From contig DASTOM010000001.1 of assembly GCA_035762545.1 (NCBI GenBank), forward strand, positions 1 to 64,000: a stretch of 64,000 nt of DNA, written 5' to 3'. Source of the DNA: JANQRA01 sp035762545. GTDB taxonomy: Bacteria > Actinomycetota > Acidimicrobiia > Spongiisociales > ZC4RG35. A program made the translations under genes and the position numbers. Shown in pieces: positions 34,040 to 43,279 of the stretch. How positions within the stretch are numbered: position 1 is the stretch's first letter; every line of letters starts with the position of its first letter. The notes beneath the pieces were generated by a model, which saw nothing but the letters and a program-made list of their open reading frames with translations, did no database searches and was not told the DNA's origin.

Positions 34040-34594
34040 CTACCCGAAACGCTCGATCTTCTCGGGCTCTTCGGGCTCTTCGACCTCTTCGACCTCCACG
34101 ACGGGCTCGACTTCGACTTCCTCCGTGGGGAGGTCGGCGTGCTCGCTGGGGGTGGTCACGGCGCCGTTCCCTCCGCGGTAGTCGGCGGGTGGGTGGAGCA
34201 CCTGCTGCGTTGACGCGACCACAGGGTTGAGCGTCTCCTCGAGCACGACGATCTCGAGACCGCCAACCACATCGGACACGAGGTTGTAGGTCAGGGCAAT
34301 GGCAACAGACATCCCGGTGAAGACGACCCAGCCCACAACCGTTCCGAAGATGAGGAAGCGGAGGAACTGCTCGGTGTTGGCGAACGGATCGGTGCCTTCC
34401 TCGATGAGTGTGATCTCGACCATGAACTCGACCAGACGGTCGGGAATCCCGGCGCGATCGAGGACGGACCAGAAGATCACCGCTCCCAGGACGAAGGCGA
34501 GACCGAGTACAGCCCAAATGACCGCGGACACCTTGAGGGTGGTCCACGGGTCGATCTTGCGGATTATTCGTCTAACGCGACGGACAGTTGCCAT
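34040..34594 (-). CDS. DUF3566 membrane protein (gyrA-linked)
   Basis: 184 residues. RKIDPWTTLKVSAVIWAVLGLAFVLGAVI and FGTVVGWVVFTGMSVAIALTYNLVSDVVGG match DUF3566, a family with two membrane helices that follows gyrA in actinobacteria, including mycobacteria. The C-terminal 50 residues are strongly acidic (EVEPVVEVEEVEEPEEPE). The family may have an envelope or division role, as suggested for mycobacteria. A 130-base spacer with no clear gene separates it from gyrA. Confidence 0.88.
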   Translation of the reverse strand: MATVRRVRRIIRKIDPWTTLKVSAVIWAVLGLAFVLGAVIFWSVLDRAGIPDRLVEFMVEITLIEEGTDPFANTEQFLRFLIFGTVVGWVVFTGMSVAIALTYNLVSDVVGGLEIVVLEETLNPVVASTQQVLHPPADYRGGNGAVTTPSEHADLPTEEVEVEPVVEVEEVEEPEEPEKIERFG

Positions 34595-34724
34595 TACGGC
34601 TCCTGGTTGGTATTGGAAAGTCTACGGGGATGACCAGGTATTCAACGACATCCGGTTCTGACCGGTTCCGTGAACATGAGCGGATCTCGTTCATATATGG
34701 CCTGACGAACCCCGGGTTGCGGGA

Positions 34725-37160
34725 TTACTGCTCGAGCTCTTCGGCGATGGATGCGACGGCGGAGAGACGGTTGCCGTTTCCGACTTCGATCACTTTCACT
34801 CCGGTCGAATCCCGCTTTTGACGACTGATCTTGCTCACCGCCTGTCGGGTGCCGACCCCGGCACTGGAGATGAGGAACACCTCGTCATCCTTTCTGACGG
34901 CAAGAGCGGCAACGAGGTTCCCGCGCACCTTGGTGAGCTTGAAGGCCTTGACCCCCTGGCCACCGCGGGTCTGCTTGCGGAACTCCTCCATGTCGGTTCG
35001 CTTGCCGTACCCACCGTCCGTGAGGAGCAAGACCTCTTCGCCTTCGATGTTTGACACGGCGGCGACGACCTCGTCGCCATCTCGGAGCCTGATGCCACGC
35101 ACTCCCTGAGTGCCCCGACCCATGCTGCGCAGGTCGGACTCGGCGAATCTGATGCCCATCCCCTGCCCGGTGAAGATCAGGATGTCGTTCGACCCGCTGG
35201 AGGTGCGAACGGTGACCAACTCGTCATCCTCGACCAGCTTGATCGCCACCAGAGTCTGGTTGCGGGAGTCGTATTCCTTGAACTCGGTCTTCTTGGCCTG
35301 ACCCTTCTTGGTGACCATTACCAGGTAGCGACGGGTCTCGTAGTCCCTCGTGTCGATGATCGCCTGGATCCGCTCGTCTGGCCCGATGGGGAGAACCGAC
35401 TGGGCCATGACGCCCTTGGCGGTTCGGGTCTGACGGGGGATGGCGTGGGCCTTGACCCGGTGAACGAGGCCCTTGTTGGTGAAGAAGAGGAGGTAGGCGT
35501 GGGCTGTGGTATGGACCATGTGCCTCACCACGTCGTCGTCCCTGACTTCGGCTGCCTTGACCCCCCGGCCACCCCTGCCCTGGGTCCGGTAGGTCGACGC
35601 CGGCACCGACTTCACATATCCGGTCGCTGAAACGGTGATGATCAGCTCGTCGTCGGCGATGAGGTCCTCGAGGCTGAGGTCACCCTCGTCAGGGACGATG
35701 CGACTCCTCCGCTCCTCGGCGAAGGTCTCCCGGATGGACCCGAGCTCCTCTTTGATGATCGTCCAGCGACGCTTGGGGTCGGCGAGGATCGCCTCCAGCT
35801 CGGAGATCACCTCGCGCAGTTCGGCGAGCTCGGTGCGGAGCTTGTCGACCTCGAGTGCGGTGAGGCGACGCAGGGGCATGTCGAGGATGGCATTCGCCTG
35901 GATCTCACTGAGCTCGAAGTTGTTGATCAGGTTGGTTCGGGCTTCCGCGGTGTCCTGAGAACCGCGAATGATCCTGATGACCTCGTCGATGTTGTCGACG
36001 GCGACGATGAGACCTTCGAGGATGTGAGCCCGGGCATTGGCCTGGTCGAGCCGGAACTGGGTCCGCCGCTCGATGACCTCCATCTGATGGTCGAGGTAGT
36101 AGCCGACCATCTCCGAGAGGTTCAGCGTGCGTGGGACACCGTCGACGAGGGCGACGACGTTGTAGGCGAAGCTGTCCTGCAGTGGCGTTCCCTTGTAGAG
36201 CTGGTTGAGGACTACCTGGGGGACGGCGTTCTGCTTCAGCTCGATGACCAGTCGGGTGCCGACCCGATCGGACGACTCGTTGCGCACCTCGGCGATCCCG
36301 GTGATTCTCTTGTCGTCGACCAGGTCTTTGATCTTGGCGACGACCCGCTCGATCGACACCTGGTAGGGAAGCTCGGTCACGACGATCGCGGTGCGGCCCT
36401 TGCGAACCTCCTGGACGTCGCAGACCGCGCGGATCTTGACCGATCCTCGGCCTGTGGTGAGAGCGTCCCGAATCCCGGCGGTCCCGACGAGGAACCCCCC
36501 GGTCGGGAAGTCAGGGCCCTTTACGAACTGGAGCAGCTCCTCCGAGGTGGCGTCCGGGTTCTCGATGGTGTGGAGGGCGGCGTCGACCACCTCACCGAGA
36601 TTGTGCGGGGGGATATTGGTCGCCATCCCGACGGCGATCCCCTGCGAACCGTTGACGAGGAGGTTGGGGAACCGCGAGGGGAGGACCGTGGGTTCCTGCA
36701 ACTCGTCCGAGTAGTTGGGGCTGAAGTCGACCGTGTTCTCGTTGATGCCCTCGAGGAGATGCATCGAGAGCTTGGTCAGCCGGCACTCGGTGTATCGCGA
36801 TGCGCCGGGGGGATCGTCGATGGACCCGAAGTTCCCCTGGGGGTCGATGAGCAGGTGTCGCATCGAGAAGTCCTGGCCCATGCGGACCAGGGCGTCGTAG
36901 ATGGCCCCGTCGCCGTGTGGGTGATAGTTGCCCATCACGTCTCCGACCACCTTGGAGCACTTGCGGTGTGCCGAGGTGGGGCTGATGTTGTTCTCGAACA
37001 TCGAGTAGATGATCCGGCGCTGGACGGGCTTGAGACCGTCACGCACGTCGGGGAGGGCACGGGAGACGATCACCGACATCGCGTAGTCGATGAAGCTCGC
37101 CTCCATCTCGTGGGTGATCTCGACTTCGGGGAGGGGATCCAGTGTGTGCTCGTCTGTCAT
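34725..37160 (-). CDS. gyrA: DNA gyrase subunit A
   Basis: 811 residues. Tyr123 in ASRYTECRL attacks DNA; the GyrA box QTRGGQGVKAFK and the five-bladed C-terminal propeller (repeats such as GRGTQGVRGIRLRDGDEVV) are present. ATG start. In the quinolone-resistance region HPHGDGAIYDALV the residue equal to E. coli Ser83 is Gly. Follows gyrB by 17 bases. Confidence 0.98.
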   Translation of the reverse strand: MTDEHTLDPLPEVEITHEMEASFIDYAMSVIVSRALPDVRDGLKPVQRRIIYSMFENNISPTSAHRKCSKVVGDVMGNYHPHGDGAIYDALVRMGQDFSMRHLLIDPQGNFGSIDDPPGASRYTECRLTKLSMHLLEGINENTVDFSPNYSDELQEPTVLPSRFPNLLVNGSQGIAVGMATNIPPHNLGEVVDAALHTIENPDATSEELLQFVKGPDFPTGGFLVGTAGIRDALTTGRGSVKIRAVCDVQEVRKGRTAIVVTELPYQVSIERVVAKIKDLVDDKRITGIAEVRNESSDRVGTRLVIELKQNAVPQVVLNQLYKGTPLQDSFAYNVVALVDGVPRTLNLSEMVGYYLDHQMEVIERRTQFRLDQANARAHILEGLIVAVDNIDEVIRIIRGSQDTAEARTNLINNFELSEIQANAILDMPLRRLTALEVDKLRTELAELREVISELEAILADPKRRWTIIKEELGSIRETFAEERRSRIVPDEGDLSLEDLIADDELIITVSATGYVKSVPASTYRTQGRGGRGVKAAEVRDDDVVRHMVHTTAHAYLLFFTNKGLVHRVKAHAIPRQTRTAKGVMAQSVLPIGPDERIQAIIDTRDYETRRYLVMVTKKGQAKKTEFKEYDSRNQTLVAIKLVEDDELVTVRTSSGSNDILIFTGQGMGIRFAESDLRSMGRGTQGVRGIRLRDGDEVVAAVSNIEGEEVLLLTDGGYGKRTDMEEFRKQTRGGQGVKAFKLTKVRGNLVAALAVRKDDEVFLISSAGVGTRQAVSKISRQKRDSTGVKVIEVGNGNRLSAVASIAEELEQ

Positions 37161-37177
37161 GGGGAATGATCTCTGGG

Positions 37178-39088
37178 CTAGATGTCGAGGAATCGCACGT
37201 CGTCGGCGTTCTGTTGGATGAAGGCCTTCCGGGAGGCGACGTCGTCACCCATGAGGGTCTCGAAGACCTCCTCGGCGCGGGCAGCGTCCTCCATCTCGAC
37301 CCGGAGCAAGGTCCTGGTCTCCGGATTCATCGTGGTGTCCCACAGCTCGCGGGCGTTCATCTCACCGAGACCCTTGAACCGGGTGGGTCGTACCTTGGGA
37401 TGCTCCTTGCGGAACTCGGTGAGCGCCGCCTCGTCCTTCAGGTAATAGACCTTCGACCCGACCTTCACCCGGTAGAGGGGGGGTTGGGCGACGTAGACGT
37501 AGCCGAAGTCGATCAACGGTCGCATGTGGCGGAACAGGAGAGTCAGTAGCAAGGTGCGAATGTGGGCACCGTCGACATCGGCGTCGGCGAGGAGAACGAC
37601 CTTGTGATAGCGGGCCTTCTCGATGTCGAAGTCGTCGCCGATACCGGTGCCCATCGCGGTGATGATGTCCTGGACTTCGGTGTTCTGGAGGGCCTTGGCG
37701 AGACGGGCCTTCTCCACGTTGAGGATCTTCCCCCGGATCGGGAGGATCGCCTGGGTCTCCGAGTTGCGGGCCGACTTGGCCGGACCAGCCGCCGACTTCC
37801 CCTCGACGATGAATATCTCCGACTCGCCGGGGTCACGGCTGGAGCAATCTGCGAGCTTGTCCGGCAGGCCACCGGACTCCAGGCCTGACTTCCGTCTCGT
37901 CAGCTCCCGGGCCTTTCGGGCTGCCTCGCGGGCCTTGGCGGCGCTGATGCACTTCTCAACGATGCGACGAGCCTCGGGTGAATACTTCTCCAGCCACTCG
38001 GGGAGCTTGCGGTTGAGGGTCTTCTGAACGTAGGACCGAATCTCGGTGTTGCCCAGCTTCGTCTTCGTCTGACCCTCGAACTGGGGGTCCTTCACCCGGA
38101 CCGAGACGATGGCGGTGAGTCCCTCCCTGACATCCTCACCGGTCAGGTTGACATCCTTGTCCTTGAGCAGGTTCTTCGCCCTGGCGAAGTCGTTGATCGC
38201 CTTGGTCAGGGCGGTGCGGAATCCCTCCTCGTGGGTGCCGCCTTCATGGGTGTTGATGTTGTTGGCGAAGGTGAGGACCGACTCGGTATAGGAGGTGGTC
38301 CACTGCATGGCCACCTCGACCTCGGCGTCCTCTGAGACGTCTTCGAGATCGATGATGTGGGCGTGGAGCGGGTCTCTCTTGGCGTTCAGGTGATTGACGA
38401 AGTCGACGAGGCCGCCCTTGTAATGGAAGACCTCGCTCCGCTTCTCCTCTTCCCTCTCGTCGCTGAGGGTGATATGGAGTCCGCGGTTCAGGAATGCCGT
38501 CTCCCGGAGCCGGCTGGCCACGATGTCGAAGTCGAATTCCGTCGTCTCGGTGAAGATGTCGGGGTCAGGCCAGAACCGGATCGTCGTCCCGGTCTTCTTG
38601 ATGGGGCGTTCCTTCTTGGGCTCTTTGGCCTTGGGTTGACCGAGCCTGAACTCCTGGGTGTAGACGTTCCCGTCGCGGCGCACCTCGGCCTCGAGACGTG
38701 TGGACAGGGCGTTGACGACCGAGACCCCCACACCGTGCAGGCCACCGGAGACCGTGTAAGCACCTTGCTCGAACTTGCCTCCGGCGTGAAGGGTGGTGAG
38801 AACAGTGGTCAGGGCCGACATCTTTGTCTTGGCGACCTTGTCCACCGGGATGCCACGACCATCGTCCTCGACTTCGACACCGCCGTCGGCGCGCAGAGTC
38901 ACGACGATCTTGTCGCAATAACCGGCCATGGCCTCGTCGACCGAGTTGTCGACCACCTCCCAGATGAGGTGGTGGAGACCCCGGGGACCGGTGGAACCGA
39001 TGTACATACCGGGACGTCTCCGCACCGCCTCGAGACCCTCGAGGACGGTGATGTCCTTTGCCTTGTAACTGTCGCGGGTGGCCGTCAC
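37178..39088 (-). CDS. gyrB: DNA gyrase subunit B
   Basis: 636 residues, GTG start preceded by TAGGAGGG. The GHKL ATPase (EVVDNSVDEAMAG, DDGRGIPVD, GGLHGVGVSVVNALS) and the C-terminal RFKGLGEMNARELWDTTM are standard. The TOPRIM domain keeps E429 and D502-x-D504 (DADVDG), but the usual EGDSAGG reads EGKSAAG (Lys431). Subunit B powers negative supercoiling with GyrA, encoded 17 bases downstream. Confidence 0.98.
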   Translation of the reverse strand: MTATRDSYKAKDITVLEGLEAVRRRPGMYIGSTGPRGLHHLIWEVVDNSVDEAMAGYCDKIVVTLRADGGVEVEDDGRGIPVDKVAKTKMSALTTVLTTLHAGGKFEQGAYTVSGGLHGVGVSVVNALSTRLEAEVRRDGNVYTQEFRLGQPKAKEPKKERPIKKTGTTIRFWPDPDIFTETTEFDFDIVASRLRETAFLNRGLHITLSDEREEEKRSEVFHYKGGLVDFVNHLNAKRDPLHAHIIDLEDVSEDAEVEVAMQWTTSYTESVLTFANNINTHEGGTHEEGFRTALTKAINDFARAKNLLKDKDVNLTGEDVREGLTAIVSVRVKDPQFEGQTKTKLGNTEIRSYVQKTLNRKLPEWLEKYSPEARRIVEKCISAAKAREAARKARELTRRKSGLESGGLPDKLADCSSRDPGESEIFIVEGKSAAGPAKSARNSETQAILPIRGKILNVEKARLAKALQNTEVQDIITAMGTGIGDDFDIEKARYHKVVLLADADVDGAHIRTLLLTLLFRHMRPLIDFGYVYVAQPPLYRVKVGSKVYYLKDEAALTEFRKEHPKVRPTRFKGLGEMNARELWDTTMNPETRTLLRVEMEDAARAEEVFETLMGDDVASRKAFIQQNADDVRFLDI

Positions 39089-39115
39089 GACCCTCCTAAG
39101 TGCCGGAAATCAGAT

Positions 39116-39172
39116 GTGTGAAACTGCGGACCTGGTGGACGAGGAGTGCCGATCCTGCGGCAACTTTCACAC
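39116..39172. repeat. Inverted repeat upstream of gyrB
   Basis: GTGTGAAA (39116-39123) and TTTCACAC (39165-39172) face each other across 41 bases in the 142-base spacer between dciA and gyrB. The placement before gyrB would suit an operator, perhaps for supercoiling control, but no regulator is known to bind it. The rest of the spacer shows the gyrB Shine-Dalgarno only. Confidence 0.4.
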
Positions 39173-39230
39173 GTGTCATTTTACCGGAGACAGACGACAA
39201 AACCGAATTCATCCTGGGCTTTTTGCCTGC

Positions 39231-39536
39231 TCAGCGACCCGGAGCACGGATCTCGACACCTGACACCACTCCTGTCCCCAGACGTTTCTCCAGAGCCTCG
39301 ATGAGCCCTTTCTCCCCGTATCTCAAGAAGGCGACCATCGACGCGCTCGACGCCTCGACGACGAGGGTCGATCCTTTGATGTAGAGCGGCTTGGAACGAC
39401 CGCTCCACGGTGAGCCCGCCAACTCGTCCCACTCCGAGCTCAGGGTTGCCATGACCACCGGATCGGGGAGCCCCAACCGGCGGAACATGTCGTCGACGGA
39501 GTCCGAGAAGTGCTCGAGGTCCCTTCCCGGGCTCAT
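39231..39536 (-). CDS. dciA: DUF721 protein, DciA-like helicase loader
   Basis: 101 residues. FSDSVDDMFRRLGLP, ATLSSEWDELAGSPWSGRS, LYIKGSTLVVEASSASMVAFL form the DUF721 domain, which in DciA loads the DnaB helicase and in actinobacteria sits between recF and gyrB. It overlaps recF by 4 bases. It lacks the long extensions of some DciA proteins. Confidence 0.85.
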   Translation of the reverse strand: MSPGRDLEHFSDSVDDMFRRLGLPDPVVMATLSSEWDELAGSPWSGRSKPLYIKGSTLVVEASSASMVAFLRYGEKGLIEALEKRLGTGVVSGVEIRAPGR

Positions 39537-40624
39537 CGAGTGACCCCGTCCCCGACGCGCCAGGTCGATCCCGCCACAGGAATGTCTTCGGGCCGTGCCG
39601 AGGTGATCAGGGTTTGAGTCCCTTCCGGGAGAGCCCGCGCCAGGGCGTCGGCACGGTTCGGATCGAGCTCGGAGAATACGTCGTCGAGCAGGAGCACCGG
39701 AGTCTCGCCAACCGCACCGGCCACCGCCCGGTGCGCCGCGAGCTTCACGGCGAGGGCCATGGTCCGTTGCTCTCCCTGGCTTCCGTGGACCCGGGCTTCG
39801 TAACCGTCGATGGCAAAGCCCGGTTCGTCGCGGTGGGGACCGACAGTGGTCATCCTTCGTTCGTAGTCGACACGACGACTCCGTTCAAGGGCTTCGACGA
39901 GTCTGGTGCCGAACTCGGCCGCCGACGCCTGATCGAGATCCCCCGGCCAGGTGGGGTCGTAGGTGAACCCGGCGGCGACGTTCGATTCCGCCACCTCTCG
40001 ATAGGAGGTCTCCAGCATCGGCGCCAGGGTCTCCACCACACGAGATCTCCGTGCGATCACTCGTCCGCCCGCCTGTGCCAGCCGGGAGTCCCAAACCGAA
40101 AGGGTGGCGTCATCGTGATGCCCTTGTTTCAGGAATGCGTTCCGTTGTCGTAAGGCCCGTTCGTATTCGGATTGGTCCAGATAGGCCGAGGGCCACAGCT
40201 GCACGGCGATGTCGTCGAGCAATTCGCGCCGGTAGGCCGGACCCCGTTTGACCAGGTCGAGGTCCTCGGGGAGGAACGCCACCACCCGAAGGACCCCGAG
40301 GAGGTCTGCCGTCCTCTTGAGACGGGTCTTGTCGACTTGAGTGCGTCGTGCTCCACGTCTCGGAATCTCGATCTCGATGAGCCGCTCCCGCTCCGGCCCG
40401 GAGAGACCGGCCCTGATCACCGCCGTCTCCTGCTCGTCTGCGATCACCGCCGAATCGGGCACGGAACGAAAAGACTTCAGGGTGGCCAGGTACGAAACGG
40501 CCTCGAGCAGATTGGTCTTGCCCGCTCCGTTGGGCCCGATCAGCAGGTTGACCCCTGGATCGGGGTGCCATTCCAGTTCCGGGTAGGACCTGAAGTTGAC
40601 CAGGGAGACCCAGTCGACCCTCAT
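39533..40624 (-). CDS. recF: DNA replication and repair protein RecF
   Basis: 363 residues. Walker A is GPNGAGKTNLLEAVSYLATL near residue 33; the ABC signature region SQGEQRTMALAVKLA and Walker B LLLDDVFSELDPNR are present. It helps load RecA on gaps through RecOR. Separated from dnaN by 8 bases and overlaps dciA by 4, within the dnaA-dnaN-recF-dciA-gyrB-gyrA series. Confidence 0.97.
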   Translation of the reverse strand: MRVDWVSLVNFRSYPELEWHPDPGVNLLIGPNGAGKTNLLEAVSYLATLKSFRSVPDSAVIADEQETAVIRAGLSGPERERLIEIEIPRRGARRTQVDKTRLKRTADLLGVLRVVAFLPEDLDLVKRGPAYRRELLDDIAVQLWPSAYLDQSEYERALRQRNAFLKQGHHDDATLSVWDSRLAQAGGRVIARRSRVVETLAPMLETSYREVAESNVAAGFTYDPTWPGDLDQASAAEFGTRLVEALERSRRVDYERRMTTVGPHRDEPGFAIDGYEARVHGSQGEQRTMALAVKLAAHRAVAGAVGETPVLLLDDVFSELDPNRADALARALPEGTQTLITSARPEDIPVAGSTWRVGDGVTR

Positions 40625-40632
40625 GGGTTGGA

Positions 40633-41715
40633 CTAGACCCGGACTGGCATCAAGAGGTAGAGGAAGTCTCCGTCTTCGCCCGAGTCGAGGACACCTGGCT
40701 TGAAGGCATCGATGACCCGGATCCGCACCGAATCACCGAGGACCGCAGTGACACCGTCCTGGAGATATCGGGGGTTGAAGGCGATCGAGACCTCCTCGTC
40801 TGCACCGGAGAACTCTCCGGCGAGGTGCTCGGTCTCACCGCCGACGTCCTGACGACTGACGGTGACTTCCACACCGCCGGCCATCAGCTTCAGCCTGACT
40901 GGGATGTGATCCTCGGCAACGAGCGTCACCCGGCCCAACGCCTCCAGGAGCTCCTCTTTGTTGAGGATCACCTGATTGGGATACGAATCGGGGAGCAGAG
41001 ACTGGTACTTGGGGAAATTGCCGTCGATCAGCCGGAGCCGCAACGTCCCACGCTCGGAGGTGAACACCGCCTCTCGTTCTCTCAGTTGGGCTGTGACCTT
41101 CGGTGCTCCGATCGTCCGGGGGAGCTCGCGGAGACCACGCGCCGGCACGAGCCCGGTCCCCTCCAGACCGACCCCTGACAGGTCTCGTTTGGACAACCGG
41201 TAGGAGTCGGTGGCCACCATGCGCAGGCCGGCGTCGGAGGTCTCGAAGAGAACACCGGTGAGAATCGGCCGTGCCCCGTCGCCGGATGCGGCCACAGTGA
41301 CCTGGTTGATCGCCTCGGCAAAGGCCTCTCCGTCGACCTCGACCCCATCGCTGACCACATCGTCCTGGGTCGGGAAGTCGTCCACCGCCAGGGGCCTGAG
41401 GGTGAACCGGGGTCCATTGCCCTGGATCTCGATGTCGGTGTCGTCGACGCCGATCGTGACCTGGCCGGCCGGCATCTTCCTCACGGCCTCGGAGAGGAGT
41501 CTTCCCGGAATCACGGCTCTCCCCTCTTCCATGACCTCCACCTCGGCCTGGGTGCGCACCGTCATGTCGAGATCGGTGCCGGTGACACGCAGCGTGTTGC
41601 CGGAGACCTCGCAGAGCAACCCCTGGAGGACCGGCAGGGCCGTCCGGGTCCCGACGGCTCGATTGGCTCGGGCGAGAACATCGGCGAGATCGTCTCGCTG
41701 AGCTCGAATTCTCAC
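40633..41715 (-). CDS. dnaN: DNA polymerase III beta sliding clamp
   Basis: 360 residues, GTG start MRIRAQRDDLADVLARANRA. Three clamp domains of about 120 residues each; VRKMPAGQVTIGVDD and FSGADEEVSIAFNPRYLQDG and the terminal YLLMPVRV are typical. The C-terminal segment forms the binding pocket for polymerase partners. The 172-base spacer before it contains the origin unwinding element. Confidence 0.98.
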   Translation of the reverse strand: MRIRAQRDDLADVLARANRAVGTRTALPVLQGLLCEVSGNTLRVTGTDLDMTVRTQAEVEVMEEGRAVIPGRLLSEAVRKMPAGQVTIGVDDTDIEIQGNGPRFTLRPLAVDDFPTQDDVVSDGVEVDGEAFAEAINQVTVAASGDGARPILTGVLFETSDAGLRMVATDSYRLSKRDLSGVGLEGTGLVPARGLRELPRTIGAPKVTAQLREREAVFTSERGTLRLRLIDGNFPKYQSLLPDSYPNQVILNKEELLEALGRVTLVAEDHIPVRLKLMAGGVEVTVSRQDVGGETEHLAGEFSGADEEVSIAFNPRYLQDGVTAVLGDSVRIRVIDAFKPGVLDSGEDGDFLYLLMPVRV

Positions 41716-41887
41716 AGGCGGTTATCCCTTCTTCTTTTTCTATTGAATTTCATCTGAACGTTATTAGTTGTAGTAGGGGGTTGTGGACATGTGGAAAGTC
41801 CCGGTTTGAGCAACTGGTGATTGACGATCTCCCTGTGGAGTTCCCTGTCCACGATTCTTCGCGATCTGGGGACGCCCGGTGGATAAC
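41716..41887. other. oriC: Candidate origin unwinding element between dnaN and dnaA
   Basis: An AT-rich stretch of pyrimidine and T runs (about 41719-41761) is followed by five triplets TAT TAG TTG TAG TAG (41762-41776), a GGGG cluster (41777-41780) and a DnaA-box match TTGTGGACA (41781-41789). This order (AT-rich DNA, DnaA-trio, GC-rich, DnaA box) is that of bacterial origin basal unwinding systems. Further box-like words are CTGTGGAGT, TGTCCACGA and GGTGGATAA (41878-41886). I have not measured spacing against a known origin. Confidence 0.75.
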
Positions 41888-43279
41888 TCAGGAGCCTGTG
41901 GAAACACCACCACCTTTCCTCAGCTCCTGTGTGAGTTGATTCACACGGTCGAACACGGCGCGATCGGAGCGGAGAATCCTCTTCACCTTCTCCACGGAGT
42001 GGAGGACGGTGGTGTGGTCCCGGTTGAAATGGTCGCCGATCTTGGGCAGTGATAGGTCGGTCAACTCGCGACACAGATACATCGAGATCTGCCGGCACAG
42101 CACCAGGGGCTGGCGACGGCTCGAGCTGAGGACATCCTCGACTGTGAAACCGTATGCCTGCGCGGTGGTGCGGATGATGGTGTCTGGTCCCAGGGGCACC
42201 GGCTCGTCGGATGTCACTATGTCCTTGAGGACCCGTTCTGCGGTCTCGAGGTCGATGTCGCGACGATTGAGAGCAGACCACGCAGTGACCCGTGTCAGGG
42301 CCCCCTCCAGCTCACGGATGTTGTCCGACACCAGGCCGGCGATGTACTCGAGCACATCCACCGGCACCGGTCGCGGGGCGAACTCGGCGTTGCGACGCAG
42401 GATGGCGAGACGGGTCTCCATGTCCGGCGGCTGGATGTCGGTGAGGAGACCCCATTCGAACCGGCTGCGGAGACGATCCTCGAGAGAGGACAGGTTGCGC
42501 GGGTGTCGATCGGAGCTGATCACCATCTGTTTCCCCGACTCGTACAGGGAGTTGAACGTGTGGAAGAACTCCTCGAGGATCTGTTCCTTGCCTTCGAAGA
42601 ACTGCACGTCGTCGAGGAGGAGGATGTCGACGCCGCGGTATCTCGACTTGAAGTCGTCGGGCCGCTTCCTCCGGATCGACTCGATGAAATCGTTCAAGAA
42701 GTTCTCCGAGGAGACGTAGCGGACGACGAGGTCCGGGTACATCTCGAGAGCCTGGTGCCCCACCGCGTTGAGCAGGTGGGTCTTACCCAGGCCGGCCCCT
42801 CCGTAGATGAAGAGCGGGTTGTAGTGGGCACCTGGTTGTTCGGTCACCGCCATGGCGGCGGCCCAGGCGAACCGGTTCGACTGTCCCACCACGAAGCTCT
42901 CGAACCGATAGCGGTTGATGAGGTTGGTCGCCTTGGTCGGCGAGGCCGTCGGGTCGTGGACCCCGGATGTCGTCGGAACGGTTGTGTGGACTTCGGCGTC
43001 GTCGGCGATGATCTCGCCCATCCCGTTGTCGCTCACCCGGAACACAGGAGCGGCGTCGGTTCCAAAGGTCGTCCGATACGCCTTGGTCACGAGGTCACCG
43101 TGCTTCTCCTGGACCCAACGGACATGGAGTTCGCTCGGTGCGACGAGGACGATCCGGTCTCCGTCGGTGTCAGGCTCCAGACGGGAGAGCCATGTGTCCC
43201 AGTTGGCTTCAGATACCTCTGCCCTCAGGGTCTGTCGAAATTCCGCCCATAGGTCGTTGGCGCGTTCGGGTTGGGTCAA
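41888..43279 (-). CDS. dnaA: Chromosomal replication initiator DnaA
   Basis: 463 residues from TTG 43279, preceded by GGGAGGAG at about 10 bases. Domain I begins RANDLWAEFRQTL; the AAA+ core holds Walker A GGAGLGKTHLL, Walker B ILLLDDVQFF and SSDRHPRNLSSLEDRL; the DNA-binding signature is LPKIGDHFNRDHTTVLHSV. A longer frame up to 43408 exists but runs over DnaA boxes and adds Cys-rich, unconserved residues, so I reject it. The start region is flanked by origin sequence. Confidence 0.96.
   Translation of the reverse strand: MTQPERANDLWAEFRQTLRAEVSEANWDTWLSRLEPDTDGDRIVLVAPSELHVRWVQEKHGDLVTKAYRTTFGTDAAPVFRVSDNGMGEIIADDAEVHTTVPTTSGVHDPTASPTKATNLINRYRFESFVVGQSNRFAWAAAMAVTEQPGAHYNPLFIYGGAGLGKTHLLNAVGHQALEMYPDLVVRYVSSENFLNDFIESIRRKRPDDFKSRYRGVDILLLDDVQFFEGKEQILEEFFHTFNSLYESGKQMVISSDRHPRNLSSLEDRLRSRFEWGLLTDIQPPDMETRLAILRRNAEFAPRPVPVDVLEYIAGLVSDNIRELEGALTRVTAWSALNRRDIDLETAERVLKDIVTSDEPVPLGPDTIIRTTAQAYGFTVEDVLSSSRRQPLVLCRQISMYLCRELTDLSLPKIGDHFNRDHTTVLHSVEKVKRILRSDRAVFDRVNQLTQELRKGGGVSTGS

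Noticed and set aside
36024..37169. 381-codon open frame opposite gyrA
   Set aside because: Antisense shadow in GC-rich coding DNA, rich in Asp, Val and Gly with no domain; gyrA is certain on the other strand.
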